From Segatella copri (GTDB taxonomy: Bacteria > Bacteroidota > Bacteroidia > Bacteroidales > Bacteroidaceae), in the NCBI RefSeq assembly GCF_009495355.1, contig NZ_VZAD01000066.1, forward strand, positions 1-49,935: a DNA stretch of 49,935 bases, in the 5' to 3' direction. Shown here in pieces: positions 35,892 through 45,076 of the stretch. The notes beneath the pieces were generated by a model. It saw only the letters and a list, made by a program, of their open reading frames with translations. It did no database searches and had not been told where the DNA came from. The stretch's first letter is position 1. Every line of letters begins with the position of its first letter. The translations under genes were made by a program, and so were the position numbers.

Positions 35892-36050
35892 GACAGGCGA
35901 TAAAACAATAACAGAACTTCTATAACTTCAGAACCCAGCGAAAGTTGAGAAAATAAGAGGATATTAACAACAAATAAGGCGCACGGCAAAATAAAAAGGC
36001 TGCTTCTGCGTTTTATTTTAGGCAACAGAATAATAAACCACAAAGAAGAT

Positions 36051-37232
36051 ATGAACAAAGCATTCAGAATATTACTGGCGGTGCTCATGGTGCAGCTCTC
36101 TCTGCAGGCGAGTGCTCAGGAAAAGAAGGATCTTTTCAATCCTGTCAACTATGCGGTCGTTTCGCAGACCATAGCTCCTGATGCCCGTGGCGGCGGTTTG
36201 GGAGACGTGGGTGCGGCCACCGACCCAGATGTCAACTCTCAGTACTGGAACCCTGCCAAATATCCTTTCTGTATCTCGCGTGCAGGAGTGGCGCTCAACT
36301 TCACACCTTGGCTTCGCTCGTTGGTCAACGATATGAACCTTGCCTATTTGGCAGGCTATTACCGCATTGGCGACCACAGCGCCGTGTCGAGTTCGTTGCG
36401 CTATTTCAATCTGGGTAAAGTCTACACCTCTTACGAGGGAGCCGAGTCGGGAGAAGGAACCACTATCAATCCTTACGAGATGTCGCTCGACGTAGCTTAC
36501 TCGCTGATGCTGAGCGAGACATTCTCACTCTCTGCCGCTTTGCGCTGGATTTATTCCGACATGCGTTTTGATGAGCGCGAGGACAATTCTCCCGCTTCCG
36601 CCTTCGCTGCCGACATTGCAGCCTATTATCAGAACTATATCAACATCGGCCAGCGTGAGTGCCAGTTGGGTATCGGTCTCAACATCTCCAACATCGGTAG
36701 TAAGATCAAGTTTAGCGGCAATGAGTACAGCGAGTTCTTGCCAGCCAACCTCCGATTGGGCGCCTCGCTGATGATTCCTATCGACGAGTACAACCGCCTC
36801 ACCATTGCTGCCGATGCCAACAAGCTGTTGGTACCTACCGTTCCCAAGCAGGAAGAGGGAGAGGACAATTCAGAATATGAAGACCGCGTGCATCGCGAGT
36901 ATAATGATATTTCAGCTATCCGAGGCATTTTCAAGAGTTTCGGCGATGCGCCAGGCGGATTCAAGGAAGAGCTGCAGGAGATTTACTATGGCGTAGGAGC
37001 AGAGTACACCTATAATGACAAGTTCTCGCTCCGTGCAGGCTATCATCACGAAGCCGAGAACAAGGGCAACCGCAAGTACTTTACCGTCGGTGCCGGTTTC
37101 AAGATGAGTGTGTTCCAGCTCGATGCCGGTTATGTAGTAGCCACCGCCAAGAGCAATCCGCTCGACCAGACGTTGCGCTTTTCGCTCACCTTTGATATGG
37201 ATGGCATCAAGGACCTGTTCAAGAGAAGATAA
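36051..37232 (+). CDS. porV: Type IX secretion outer-membrane protein PorV
   Basis: This 393-residue outer-membrane beta-barrel of the FadL-like PorV/LptO family begins with a signal peptide (VQLSLQASAQ). Diagnostic stretches are APDARGGGLGDVGAATDPD near the mature N-terminus and YWNPAKYPF. PorV receives cargo from the type IX translocon and presents it to PorU. It lies 160 bp after porU and 8 bp before ispF. Confidence 0.95.
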   Translation: MNKAFRILLAVLMVQLSLQASAQEKKDLFNPVNYAVVSQTIAPDARGGGLGDVGAATDPDVNSQYWNPAKYPFCISRAGVALNFTPWLRSLVNDMNLAYLAGYYRIGDHSAVSSSLRYFNLGKVYTSYEGAESGEGTTINPYEMSLDVAYSLMLSETFSLSAALRWIYSDMRFDEREDNSPASAFAADIAAYYQNYINIGQRECQLGIGLNISNIGSKIKFSGNEYSEFLPANLRLGASLMIPIDEYNRLTIAADANKLLVPTVPKQEEGEDNSEYEDRVHREYNDISAIRGIFKSFGDAPGGFKEELQEIYYGVGAEYTYNDKFSLRAGYHHEAENKGNRKYFTVGAGFKMSVFQLDAGYVVATAKSNPLDQTLRFSLTFDMDGIKDLFKRR

Positions 37233-37240
37233 ACCCCAAA

Positions 37241-37723
37241 ATGATGAATATTCGAGTAGGATTCGGCTATGATGTCCACAAGTTGGTGGCAGGGCGCGAG
37301 CTTTGGCTTGGCGGCATCAAACTAAATTATGAGTTGGGCTTGTTGGGGCACAGCGATGCTGATGTGCTGATACATGCCATTTGTGACGCACTCTTGGGAG
37401 CAGCCAATATGCGCGATATCGGCTATCATTTCCCTGACACTTCGGCCGAGACGCTGAATGTCGATTCCAAGATATTGCTTCGCAAGACCATCGGACTGAT
37501 AGCCACCAAGGGTTATCAGGTGGGCAACATCGATGCCACAGTGTGTGCAGAGCGCCCTAAACTCAATCCTCATGTGCCAGCCATGAAAGCCTGTCTGGCA
37601 GAAGTGATGAACACTGACGAGGACAACATCTCCATCAAGGCAACCACTACCGAGAAGCTGGGTTTCACGGGCAGAATGGAAGGAATATCGGCTTATGCCA
37701 CGGTTCTCATAGTGAAAGCTTAA
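37241..37723 (+). CDS. ispF: 2-C-methyl-D-erythritol 2,4-cyclodiphosphate synthase
   Basis: This 160-residue enzyme of the MEP isoprenoid pathway forms the cyclic diphosphate intermediate. Metal-binding motif GYDVHKL (D11, H13), LGHSDADVLIHAICDALLGA and the C-terminal TTTEKLGFTGRMEGI are all intact. Either of two adjacent ATGs (37241, 37244) could start it. It lies 8 bp after porV; the porV-ispF adjacency is shared with Porphyromonas, though the functions are unrelated. Confidence 0.96.
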   Translation: MMNIRVGFGYDVHKLVAGRELWLGGIKLNYELGLLGHSDADVLIHAICDALLGAANMRDIGYHFPDTSAETLNVDSKILLRKTIGLIATKGYQVGNIDATVCAERPKLNPHVPAMKACLAEVMNTDEDNISIKATTTEKLGFTGRMEGISAYATVLIVKA

Positions 37724-37845
37724 CGACCGTTAATGGATGATTAAAATGTGTTGTGTTCGGGCACATTTGATTGATTTATATCAAATAAACACTAAAATCT
37801 ATCATTTTCCTTTCAAAATGTTTGGAGATATAGCAAAAAATGTTG
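37724..37845. other. Start of the gap after ispF
   Basis: This is the first part of a 446-bp gap. It is AT-rich, with no gene and no clear terminator for the por-ispF transcript. TTTG at 37821-37824 is the -33 box of the following small RNA promoter. Confidence 0.4.
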
Positions 37846-38039
37846 TATCTTTGCATCGTCAAAAGGTTAATAGATTGTTTAGGTTAGTAGTAATAGATTT
37901 AGGTTTTTAGTTATTAGGTTTTAAGGTAGATTGTTTAACAGATAACAAAGGGGATCGTGAGATTGCCTTTGGATTAGAAAAATTAAAGTTAAACATAATG
38001 ATACGCTGCAGCTCGTTGAGAGTTGCAGCGTGTTTTTTT
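37846..38039 (+). ncRNA. Putative small RNA of about 180 nt
   Basis: The promoter TTTG (37821-37824), 21 nt, TATCTTTG (37846-37853) predicts a start near 37858. The transcript contains TAGATTGTTTA twice (37871-37881, 37927-37937) and several TTAGGTT stretches. It also has a hairpin CAAAGG (37946-37951) / CCTTTG (37966-37971) enclosing GATC-GTGA-GATT, which closes on a GNRA-type tetraloop. It ends at a strong terminator: ACGCTGCA (38003-38010) / TGCAGCGT (38024-38031) plus seven Ts. There is no plausible coding frame, and the next gene has its own promoter. 6S RNA or another known Bacteroidales RNA motif is possible, but I could not match it. Confidence 0.6.
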
Positions 38040-38071
38040 AGTGACACTTATCATTTTGTAGTGTCTTTTGT

Positions 38072-38102
38072 TTTGTGTTTTCCCCAAATAGCATTATCTT
38101 TG
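38072..38102 (+). promoter_or_regulatory. Promoter of the glycosyltransferase genes
   Basis: TTTG (38072-38075), 19 nt and TATCTTTG (38095-38102) match the Bacteroidetes promoter exactly. The leader would be about 65 nt. Confidence 0.8.
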
Positions 38103-38169
38103 CACATGTGTAAGATTGCATACGTCCTGCCGTGTCGAGCCGGGCAAGCATGCAGTCGAATAATAAAAC

Positions 38170-39453
38170 ATGCAAACGATGCGAGTACTCATAGTAAATA
38201 CAAGCGAGCAGACCGGTGGCGCCGCAGTAGCAGCCAACCGTCTGATGGATGCTCTTAACAACAATGGAGTTAAGGCCAAGATGTTGGTGCGCGATAAGGA
38301 GACAGAGTCGATCACAGTGGCTCAAATGCCCCGTTCCATCTTCGGACAGTGGCATTTCCTGTGGGAGCGTTGGTGTATCTTCTGGCACATGCGCTTCTCC
38401 AAGCTTCATCTCTTCGACGTCGACATCGCCAATTCGGGTTACGACATAACGGGCTTGCCTGAGTTCAGGGAGGCCGACATCATCCATCTGCACTGGATCA
38501 ATCAGGGCATGCTCTCATTGGGTTCTATCCGCAAGATACTCAAGAGCGGAAAGCCCGTGGTATGGACCATGCACGACATGTGGCCAGCCACCTCGCTGTG
38601 CCATCTCACCATGGGGTGCAACAAGTTCCACAGCGGTTGCGCGAAGTGCAAGTATCTGCCTTCAGGAGGCTTTTGGGGCGATTTGGCAGCCAAGGTGTGG
38701 TGCCGCAAGCAGAATCTCTACAGGCAGAACAACATCCTCTTTGTGGCTTGCAGCAAGTGGCTGGCAGGCGAGGCGAAGTCGAGTCTGCTTCTCTCCGGGC
38801 AGAAAGTGGTAAGCATCCCCAATCCCATCGACTCCCGAGTATATTGTCCAGCCGATCGTCAGGAAGCCCGCACCCGTGCCATCCTGCCAGCCGACAAGCG
38901 CATCATCCTCTTCATAGCCCAGCGAGCCACCAATCCCTACAAGGGCATGAATTATCTTATGGAAGCCTGCCAGCAGCTGGCAGACAAATATCCCGAGATG
39001 CGCGACAACACCTGTGTCGCCATCCTTGGCGGCCATAGCGAGGAACTGGAGGGCAAGTTGCCCTTCCCGTCCATCTCGTTGGGATACGTGAGCGACGACC
39101 GTCGCATCGCCGATATTTATCGTTCGGCAGATGTCTTTGTGCTTCCCTCGCTTTCCGAGAATCTGCCCAATACCATCATGGAGGCGATGGCTTGCGGCGT
39201 GCCCAGCGTAGGTTTCAAGGTAGGCGGCATTCCCGAGATGATAGATCATCGCAAGAACGGTTATGTGGCCAACTATCGTGATGCAGCCGATCTGGCGGAA
39301 GGAATCCACTGGGTGCTCTTCGAAGCCGATGCCGACGAGGTGCGCAGCAACTGTCTGCACAAGGTGTCGTCCAGCTATTCGCAGCACGTCGTGGCACTCA
39401 AGTACATCGAAGTCTACAATCAGGCGATGGCCTATAAAAACTACCGTATATGA
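38170..39453 (+). CDS. Glycosyltransferase family 4
   Basis: This 427-residue cytoplasmic or membrane-associated enzyme transfers a sugar from a nucleotide donor in capsule, O-antigen or exopolysaccharide synthesis. The N-terminal domain opens with VLIVNTSEQTGGAAVAANRL. The C-terminal domain has ADVFVLPSLSENLPNTIMEAM and the E-x7-E-like VGFKVGGIPEMI of GT4 enzymes. A cysteine cluster (CGCNKFHSGCAKCKY-like, about residues 145-160) is frequent in this subgroup. Start is 38170 or the ATG at 38179. It overlaps the next glycosyltransferase gene by 4 bp (ATGA), so the two are translationally coupled. Confidence 0.9.
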   Translation: MQTMRVLIVNTSEQTGGAAVAANRLMDALNNNGVKAKMLVRDKETESITVAQMPRSIFGQWHFLWERWCIFWHMRFSKLHLFDVDIANSGYDITGLPEFREADIIHLHWINQGMLSLGSIRKILKSGKPVVWTMHDMWPATSLCHLTMGCNKFHSGCAKCKYLPSGGFWGDLAAKVWCRKQNLYRQNNILFVACSKWLAGEAKSSLLLSGQKVVSIPNPIDSRVYCPADRQEARTRAILPADKRIILFIAQRATNPYKGMNYLMEACQQLADKYPEMRDNTCVAILGGHSEELEGKLPFPSISLGYVSDDRRIADIYRSADVFVLPSLSENLPNTIMEAMACGVPSVGFKVGGIPEMIDHRKNGYVANYRDAADLAEGIHWVLFEADADEVRSNCLHKVSSSYSQHVVALKYIEVYNQAMAYKNYRI

Positions 39454-40226
39454 TCAAATTCACCATCATCACCTGTACCTATAACGCAGAACGGGTGCTG
39501 CAGAGAACCCTCGACAGCGTGAAGAAACAAACCTATTGCAGCATCGAGCACATCATCATGGACGGAGGCTCTTCCGACAAGACCCTGTCCATGGTAAGAG
39601 CCTACCAGCACAAGATAAGCAAGGGCGAGAATGCCCACGACATCGTTGTCGTGTCGGAGCCCGACCGAGGACTCTACGATGCGATGAACAAGTCGATAGA
39701 CCGAGCCACGGGCGACTATTTAGTGTTTCTCAATGCTGGCGATGTGTTTCCATCTGCCGAAACATTGGAGTATGTAGCAGGTTGTGTGGGTGAAGGTGAA
39801 GTGCTTCCTGGTGTGCTCTATGGCGATACCGACATTGTAGATGCAACAGGGCGCTTTCTGCATCATCGACGTTTGCAGCCACCTGCTCACCTGTCTTGGC
39901 GTTCGTTTCGTTGGGGTATGTTGGTTTGCCATCAGTCATTCTATGCCCGTACCGACTTAGCGAAAGCCATCCATTACAATCTCAGCTATCGTTATTCAGC
40001 CGATGTAGACTGGTGCATACGTGTGATGAAAGAGTCTGCAAGGCTTCACCTGCCATTGCGCAATGTGGGTGCTGTCATCACCCATTATCTCGATGGAGGT
40101 ATGTCGGTGCAGAACCATCGTGCTTCTCTTCGCGAGCGCTTCGAGGTGATGCGCACCCATTACGGGCTGCTCACTACGCTCTTTGTTCATGCTTGGTTTG
40201 TGGTTCGTAGCATCTTCAAAAGATAA
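39450..40226 (+). CDS. Glycosyltransferase family 2
   Basis: This 258-residue enzyme has the GT-A fold: FTIITCTYNAERVLQRTLDS at the start, IMDGGSSDKT, SEPDRGLYDAMNKSID and FLNAGDVF (DxD-like region), then YSADVDWCIRV. It is of the type that adds a sugar during polysaccharide synthesis. The start codon overlaps the stop of the GT4 gene. Only two transferases are present here, so the full polysaccharide locus must lie elsewhere. Confidence 0.92.
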   Translation: MIKFTIITCTYNAERVLQRTLDSVKKQTYCSIEHIIMDGGSSDKTLSMVRAYQHKISKGENAHDIVVVSEPDRGLYDAMNKSIDRATGDYLVFLNAGDVFPSAETLEYVAGCVGEGEVLPGVLYGDTDIVDATGRFLHHRRLQPPAHLSWRSFRWGMLVCHQSFYARTDLAKAIHYNLSYRYSADVDWCIRVMKESARLHLPLRNVGAVITHYLDGGMSVQNHRASLRERFEVMRTHYGLLTTLFVHAWFVVRSIFKR

Positions 40227-40260
40227 GAGTTTCCTTCGTGATTTTATCTCGACAACCCAG

Positions 40261-40350
40261 ATGTTGAGCATTCTTGTTGCCTTCCTCGTCTTGCTCGTCT
40301 ACATCATGATGGCAGCCCGCAAGAAATCTACGCACGCAGAATCACAATAA
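40261..40350 (+). CDS. Possible small single-span membrane protein
   Basis: A 29-codon frame reads MLSILVAFLVLLVYIMMAA then RKKSTHAESQ, a hydrophobic helix followed by a basic, polar tail. The frame is open upstream to an in-frame ATG at 40189, which would give 53 residues overlapping the end of the GT2 gene in another frame. It fills the gap between the GT2 gene and the next glycosidase. It could be a real small membrane protein; chance is also possible because it is short. Confidence 0.35.
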   Translation: MLSILVAFLVLLVYIMMAARKKSTHAESQ

Positions 40351-40369
40351 CCAGCTTTTTTTTGCGTTA

Positions 40370-40387
40370 TAAGTCTAAGAAGACTTA
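40370..40387 (+). promoter_or_regulatory. Palindrome before the GH140-like gene
   Basis: TAAGTCT (40370-40376) and AGACTTA (40381-40387) form a perfect 7-bp inverted repeat with a 4-nt loop, 14 bp before the start codon. It may be an operator or a hairpin affecting translation. Confidence 0.45.
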
Positions 40388-40401
40388 AAGCTACAGAAAC
40401 A

Positions 40402-41883
40402 ATGAAGAAAACATTCAAGACCTTGACCATCATGACTGTGGTCTGCCTACTCACTGCCACAGTCCATGCCGCAACCCATGTAAAGCCCTGGAGTCATGGT
40501 AGACTGATGGTGTCTGCCAACCATCGCTACCTTCAGTTGAAAGATGGTACCCCCTTCTTCCTTCTGGGAGATACAGGCTGGCTTCTCCCCGAACGTCTCG
40601 ATCGTTCGGAAGCACAGTATTACCTTCAGAAATGCCGTGCGGCAGGCTTCAACACTGTCTTGGTGCAGGTGATGAACGGAACCCCTGCCTATAACATCTA
40701 TGGACAACCCTCGCTGCCAGCTGGATGGGACTTGACGAAGGCCGATCCCGATGGTGTGTACAGCTATTGGGATCACATGGATTATATCATCAAACTGGCC
40801 GAACAGAATGGTATCTATATCGGTATGGTGACTATATGGGGCTCACAGGTGAAGGCAGGTAATATCAATGCACGCCAAGCCAAGGCTTACGGCAGTTTCC
40901 TGGCCAACCGATACAAGGACTCGCCCAACATCATCTGGGTGATGGGTGGCGACATACAGGGCGACATCCACCCCGAGGTATGGGAATCGTTGGCAAGTTC
41001 CATCAAGAGCATCGACCACAACCACCTAATGACGTATCATCCCCGTGGTCGTTATACCTCAGCTAAGTGGTGGAGCAAAGCTCCGTGGATAGACTTCCAT
41101 GCTTTTCAGAGTGGACACCGCAAGTATGGACAGCGCATGGGCAACAAGGACTATCCCATTCCCGACAATACTGAGGAGGACAACTGGATGTATGTGGACT
41201 CAACCTGGGCCTATAACCCCATGAAGCCTGTGCTCGATGCAGAGCCCAGCTATGAGGATATCCCCAAAGGACTACACGACCCTTGTGAAGAGCGTTGGCA
41301 AGACTACGATGTGCGTCGCTATGCCTATTGGAGTGTTTTTGCCGGCTCTTGTGGTCACACCTATGGTCATAACGCCATCATGCAGATGCTGAAGCCTGGT
41401 TATCCCACGAGTTATGGCATCAGCGGCTCGGAGAAAACTTGGTATCAGGCTCTTGATGACCCTGGCTTCAATCAGATGAAGCATCTCAAGAACCTGATGC
41501 TCACCATGCCTTATTTCGAGCGGGTGCCCGACCAGAGCATCATTGTGGGCAGGAATGGCGAACGCTACAACCGTCTGCTTGCCACCCGTGGCAAGGATTA
41601 CCTGATGGTGTACAACTACAACTGTGTGCCCATGAAGATAGACCTTGGCAAGGTGTCGGGTGATAGGAAGAATGTGTGGTGGATGGATGCTGCCACAGGC
41701 TGTCTCGACTATATCGGCGAGTTCGACAGCCGCATCGTAACCTTTGCCCCACAGAAGGGAGTCAGAGGCATAAGCGACGGCGTGTTCATTGCCATCGACA
41801 GCAGCAAGCATTATCTTGCCAAGGACCAGAAACAGATTGCCGACCAGAGTCTGGAAGGCAAGCCGAGAGACCTGAACGAGTAG
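40402..41883 (+). CDS. Secreted DUF4038 glycosidase (GH140/apiosidase-like)
   Basis: This is a 493-residue exported protein with signal peptide VVCLLTATVHA. The DUF4038 TIM barrel (about 35-395) has LKDGTPFFLLGDTGWLLPERL, SPNIIWVMGGDIQGD (probable acid/base aspartate region) and KPVLDAEPSYEDIPKGL (probable nucleophile region). The C-terminal beta domain (about 400-475) resembles the putative collagen-binding domain paired with DUF4038. GH140 apiosidases act on the apiose side chains of pectin; several DUF4038 proteins have other substrates. No SusC/D genes are adjacent. Confidence 0.85.
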   Translation: MKKTFKTLTIMTVVCLLTATVHAATHVKPWSHGRLMVSANHRYLQLKDGTPFFLLGDTGWLLPERLDRSEAQYYLQKCRAAGFNTVLVQVMNGTPAYNIYGQPSLPAGWDLTKADPDGVYSYWDHMDYIIKLAEQNGIYIGMVTIWGSQVKAGNINARQAKAYGSFLANRYKDSPNIIWVMGGDIQGDIHPEVWESLASSIKSIDHNHLMTYHPRGRYTSAKWWSKAPWIDFHAFQSGHRKYGQRMGNKDYPIPDNTEEDNWMYVDSTWAYNPMKPVLDAEPSYEDIPKGLHDPCEERWQDYDVRRYAYWSVFAGSCGHTYGHNAIMQMLKPGYPTSYGISGSEKTWYQALDDPGFNQMKHLKNLMLTMPYFERVPDQSIIVGRNGERYNRLLATRGKDYLMVYNYNCVPMKIDLGKVSGDRKNVWWMDAATGCLDYIGEFDSRIVTFAPQKGVRGISDGVFIAIDSSKHYLAKDQKQIADQSLEGKPRDLNE

Positions 41884-41982
41884 GTAACTCAGATAATACA
41901 TGATTTTTTTATCTTTTTTAATCTCTTATCTTTTCCGTTTTCACAAAAATAAGCTATCTTTGCCGCCCAATTATACAAAAAC

Positions 41983-42915
41983 ATGAATGTTATGATGGAT
42001 GAGAAACAGAGATTAAGATCAGTTTACAAGGTAACAATAGCAGGCAGCATCATCAATGTGCTGTTGCTTGTGCTGAAGTTTGCCGCAGGCATCTTGGGAC
42101 ATTCTGCCGCCATGATAGCCGATGCCATCCATTCGCTCACCGATTTCGCTACCGATGTGGTGGTACTGGTATTCGTAAAACTGGGCAATAAGCCGAAGGA
42201 TAAAGACCATGATTATGGGCATGGCAAATACGAGACGCTTGCCACTGCCATCATCGGCATTTCGCTCTTCGTGGTGGGTGTGATGATCTGTTATTCTGGT
42301 GTTACCAAGACCTATCGTGCCATCTGCGGCGAGACATTGCGGCAGCCGGGCGTTGTAGCCTTGATTGCTGCCATAGTAAGTATCGTGATGAAGGAGTGGG
42401 CTTATCAGTTTACGGTAAAAGCCGGAAAGAAATATCATTCCGAGGCAGTTGTGGCGAATGCCTGGCATCATCGCAGCGATGCTTTGTCAAGTATCGGAAC
42501 GATGTTCGGTATAGGCGGCGCCATTATCCTGGGAGAAAAGTGGGCGGTGCTCGATCCGCTGGCTGCCATCATCGTGAGTGCCTTCATCATCAAGGCCGCC
42601 TGGGGACTGGTGATGCAGTCTGTGAAAGAACTGACGGATGCCAGTCTTCCGGAAATGGAGGAAGATGAAATTCTGAAGATTGCGAACGAAGAGCGGGGAG
42701 TGGAAGAGATTCATAACCTGCGTACCCGTCGCATCGGAAACAAGATTGCCATCGAGATGCATGTCCGCATGCCAGGTTCTCTTTCGCTTTATGAGGCGCA
42801 TGAGCATGCTACTCATATAGAAACAAAACTGAAGCAGCACTTCGGCGCAGATACCCATGTGGGAATCCATCTCGAACCGATAAAAGTGAACGGAAAATAT
42901 CTGAAACCGGAATAA
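41983..42915 (+). CDS. Cation diffusion facilitator (CDF) metal transporter
   Basis: This 310-residue inner-membrane protein has about six spans and a cytoplasmic C-terminal domain. Metal-site motifs are DAIHSLTDFATD in span 2 and HHRSDALSS in span 5, the paired sites that carry Zn, Fe or Mn out of the cell. A histidine-rich DHDYGHGKYE loop follows span 2. TATCTTTG (41955-41962) is the -7 element, 20 bp before the ATG. Confidence 0.93.
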   Translation: MNVMMDEKQRLRSVYKVTIAGSIINVLLLVLKFAAGILGHSAAMIADAIHSLTDFATDVVVLVFVKLGNKPKDKDHDYGHGKYETLATAIIGISLFVVGVMICYSGVTKTYRAICGETLRQPGVVALIAAIVSIVMKEWAYQFTVKAGKKYHSEAVVANAWHHRSDALSSIGTMFGIGGAIILGEKWAVLDPLAAIIVSAFIIKAAWGLVMQSVKELTDASLPEMEEDEILKIANEERGVEEIHNLRTRRIGNKIAIEMHVRMPGSLSLYEAHEHATHIETKLKQHFGADTHVGIHLEPIKVNGKYLKPE

Positions 42916-42953
42916 AAGTAGGTAGAATTATACGAACTCCGACTAAAAAAGGA

Positions 42954-43001
42954 ACGAGCCTTGAAGTAACTGATGAAAAGTTCGCTTCAAGGCTCGTTTT
43001 T
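42954..43001. terminator. Bidirectional terminator
   Basis: ACGAGCCTTGAAG (42954-42966) pairs perfectly with CTTCAAGGCTCGT (42985-42997), flanked by A and T runs. It separates the convergent CDF and TonB-receptor genes. Confidence 0.95.
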
Positions 43002-43018
43002 ATTATATTGCCAGTTTA

Positions 43019-45076
43019 TTACCAACCGAGGTTGACACTGGCACCAGCCATGATCCACAGTCCTGGCTGCTTCACGCCAGCGAGGTCGTAGTAGCGATGG
43101 CAAGTGATATTATCGGCCTTCACGTAGATGCTATATTTCTTCTCATCCCACATGAGCTTGCAGTCCACCTTGGTGTAGGGAGAGTAACCATTCATGCGTT
43201 GTTGCCAGCGCACCGCCCATGAAGCAGAAAGCTTTTTCCATATCTGATGATCCAAGCCGAAGACAGCTTTGTGCTTGAGATATTCCAAAGCATAGAGCGA
43301 CTTGAGAATGTCGGCATCGGTTTTATGATCCTGGTAGATATAGGCATATCCCACCTTGATGCGTGTGATGAAGCAGTTGTGTATGAGCTCTCTCATGTAG
43401 ATAGTGGCATCGAGGTTATAGCCCATGTTGTTGAGTTTTCCGATATTCATCACGTGATATTTGCTGTCGGCGAGTTCGGTTTCCGAGGTCTGTACCCAAT
43501 CTATCATGTTGGTGCCGTGTGCATAGAATCCGCTTATCGTAGCAGCCAACCCCTTCTGTCGGTACTGTGCACCTATCTTGAAAGTAGAGTTTTTCTCAGG
43601 GCTTAGTGTGATGTCGCCTTGTTGCACCACATTACTGATATATAGATCGGTGTAGGTAGGCATACGCAGCGCCTTGTTCCAGGAAGCAAAGAACTTCCAG
43701 TTGTCGTCAGGACGGTAGCTCATGTCTATACCTGGATAGAAACGGAAGTCGTTGTCAAGTCCTGTGTTCTTATTGGCGAGGACACCTGCCGAGAGTGTGA
43801 AACCTCCGAAGATGAAGTTGTGCTCCAGCATGATGTTGGTATTGGTTCGCTCGCCCTTGCGTGTGTACTGTCGGTCGGTTCCGTGAATGTTCTTATAGTC
43901 TTCTTCTGCCAGTGGCTCGCCGAGGGCAGTAGAGTAGATGCGCTCCTTGCTGATATCGAACGCTACGGCTGTCTTACCTAACATCCATGCTATATTGGCA
44001 TTTAGTCCGCCTCCATATACATCCAGGTCGTGGTAGTTTTCACCCGCTGCAGCCCCCGCTTTGCCGCGTGTCAGCTGATAGTGGTCCTTGAAGTTGTTGT
44101 AATAGAACTGTGGAGCGATTTGCCACGTCTGGTGTGGGTTGTGCAGGTTGAGGTTGAGCGATGCCATTGTGTGGTCGGTCTTCTCATACTGGTTGTTGAA
44201 CTTGGCGCTGTAGAATGTGTTGGCTCCGTAGCTCTGTTGGGCATATCCCACCTGTGCGTTGATATCGAAGCGTTGGTTGTAGCTCAGGTTGACTTGTCCG
44301 AAGCCCTGTCCTTTCTCAAAGTCGCTGTTCTCCGTGCCACCATCCGAGCGCTTGTAGCCACCACTGGCAGAGTAGGCGTGTGTCCACTTGCCTGTGGTGA
44401 ATGAAGACTGTAGGCGCCCCTGTGTAGCGAAGCTGCCAAACGATCCACCCTCTACGAGTGCTGCCACTCCATCGTTTTGTGCTTTTCGAGTCACGATGTT
44501 GATGGCGCCATTGAAGGCTGATGTTCCGAAAATGCGAGAAGCAGCACCCTCGAGCACTTCGATGTGATCGATGTCGGCAAGGGCAACAGGAAAGTCGGAA
44601 GCATTGTGACCCGTCTGTGGATTGGAGATGTTGACGCCATTCAGGAGAATGGTAATCTGGTCGAAGGTTCCACCATTGATGGAGATATCCGTCTGTACAC
44701 CAAAGCCACCGCGCTGACGGACATCCACGCCAGTAGCTAATTTCAAAACATCATTGATGGTCTGCGCAGCCGCACGATGAATATCGTCGCGGGTAATGAC
44801 AGACACAATCTTGGGAGACTGCTCAACAGTCATTGGAGCACGTGAGCCGGTAACGTTCACCGCGTCGAGCTCGTAAGCCTTTCCTCCCTTATACAGGGTA
44901 GAGTCGGCCTTTACACCCTCTGTGCTGATGCCTTCAGCCTTGGCATGGCTGAGTGTGGCAACGCTGAGTGCGCCCACGAGCACCTCTTTTCCCAAAACGG
45001 AGAAAAGAGCATAGCCCTTGTTGGAGAAGCGGTTGAACTTCAGGCAGTTGTGCTTGTTAAAAATTGATTTGTACAT
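43019..45076 (-). CDS. TonB-dependent outer-membrane receptor
   Basis: This is a receptor of about 685 residues. A signal region (VLVGALSVATLSHAKA) is followed by a plug domain with LDAVNVTGSRAP, PQTGHNASDFPVALADIDHIEVLEG and FGTSAFNGAINIVTRKA (partly quoted), then a beta-barrel ending in aromatic GLWIMAGASVNLGW. There is no SusC-type N-terminal carboxypeptidase-like domain and no SusD partner, so it resembles receptors for cobalamin, haem or siderophores. I chose the ATG at 45076 because an upstream one (45196) would place the start above the promoter: TACCTTTG lies on the minus strand at 45144-45151. Confidence 0.9.
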   Translation of the reverse strand: MYKSIFNKHNCLKFNRFSNKGYALFSVLGKEVLVGALSVATLSHAKAEGISTEGVKADSTLYKGGKAYELDAVNVTGSRAPMTVEQSPKIVSVITRDDIHRAAAQTINDVLKLATGVDVRQRGGFGVQTDISINGGTFDQITILLNGVNISNPQTGHNASDFPVALADIDHIEVLEGAASRIFGTSAFNGAINIVTRKAQNDGVAALVEGGSFGSFATQGRLQSSFTTGKWTHAYSASGGYKRSDGGTENSDFEKGQGFGQVNLSYNQRFDINAQVGYAQQSYGANTFYSAKFNNQYEKTDHTMASLNLNLHNPHQTWQIAPQFYYNNFKDHYQLTRGKAGAAAGENYHDLDVYGGGLNANIAWMLGKTAVAFDISKERIYSTALGEPLAEEDYKNIHGTDRQYTRKGERTNTNIMLEHNFIFGGFTLSAGVLANKNTGLDNDFRFYPGIDMSYRPDDNWKFFASWNKALRMPTYTDLYISNVVQQGDITLSPEKNSTFKIGAQYRQKGLAATISGFYAHGTNMIDWVQTSETELADSKYHVMNIGKLNNMGYNLDATIYMRELIHNCFITRIKVGYAYIYQDHKTDADILKSLYALEYLKHKAVFGLDHQIWKKLSASWAVRWQQRMNGYSPYTKVDCKLMWDEKKYSIYVKADNITCHRYYDLAGVKQPGLWIMAGASVNLGW

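Noticed and set aside
43019..45076. SusC-type receptor
   Set aside because: There is no SusD partner and no N-terminal carboxypeptidase-like domain; the plug resembles vitamin or metal receptors.
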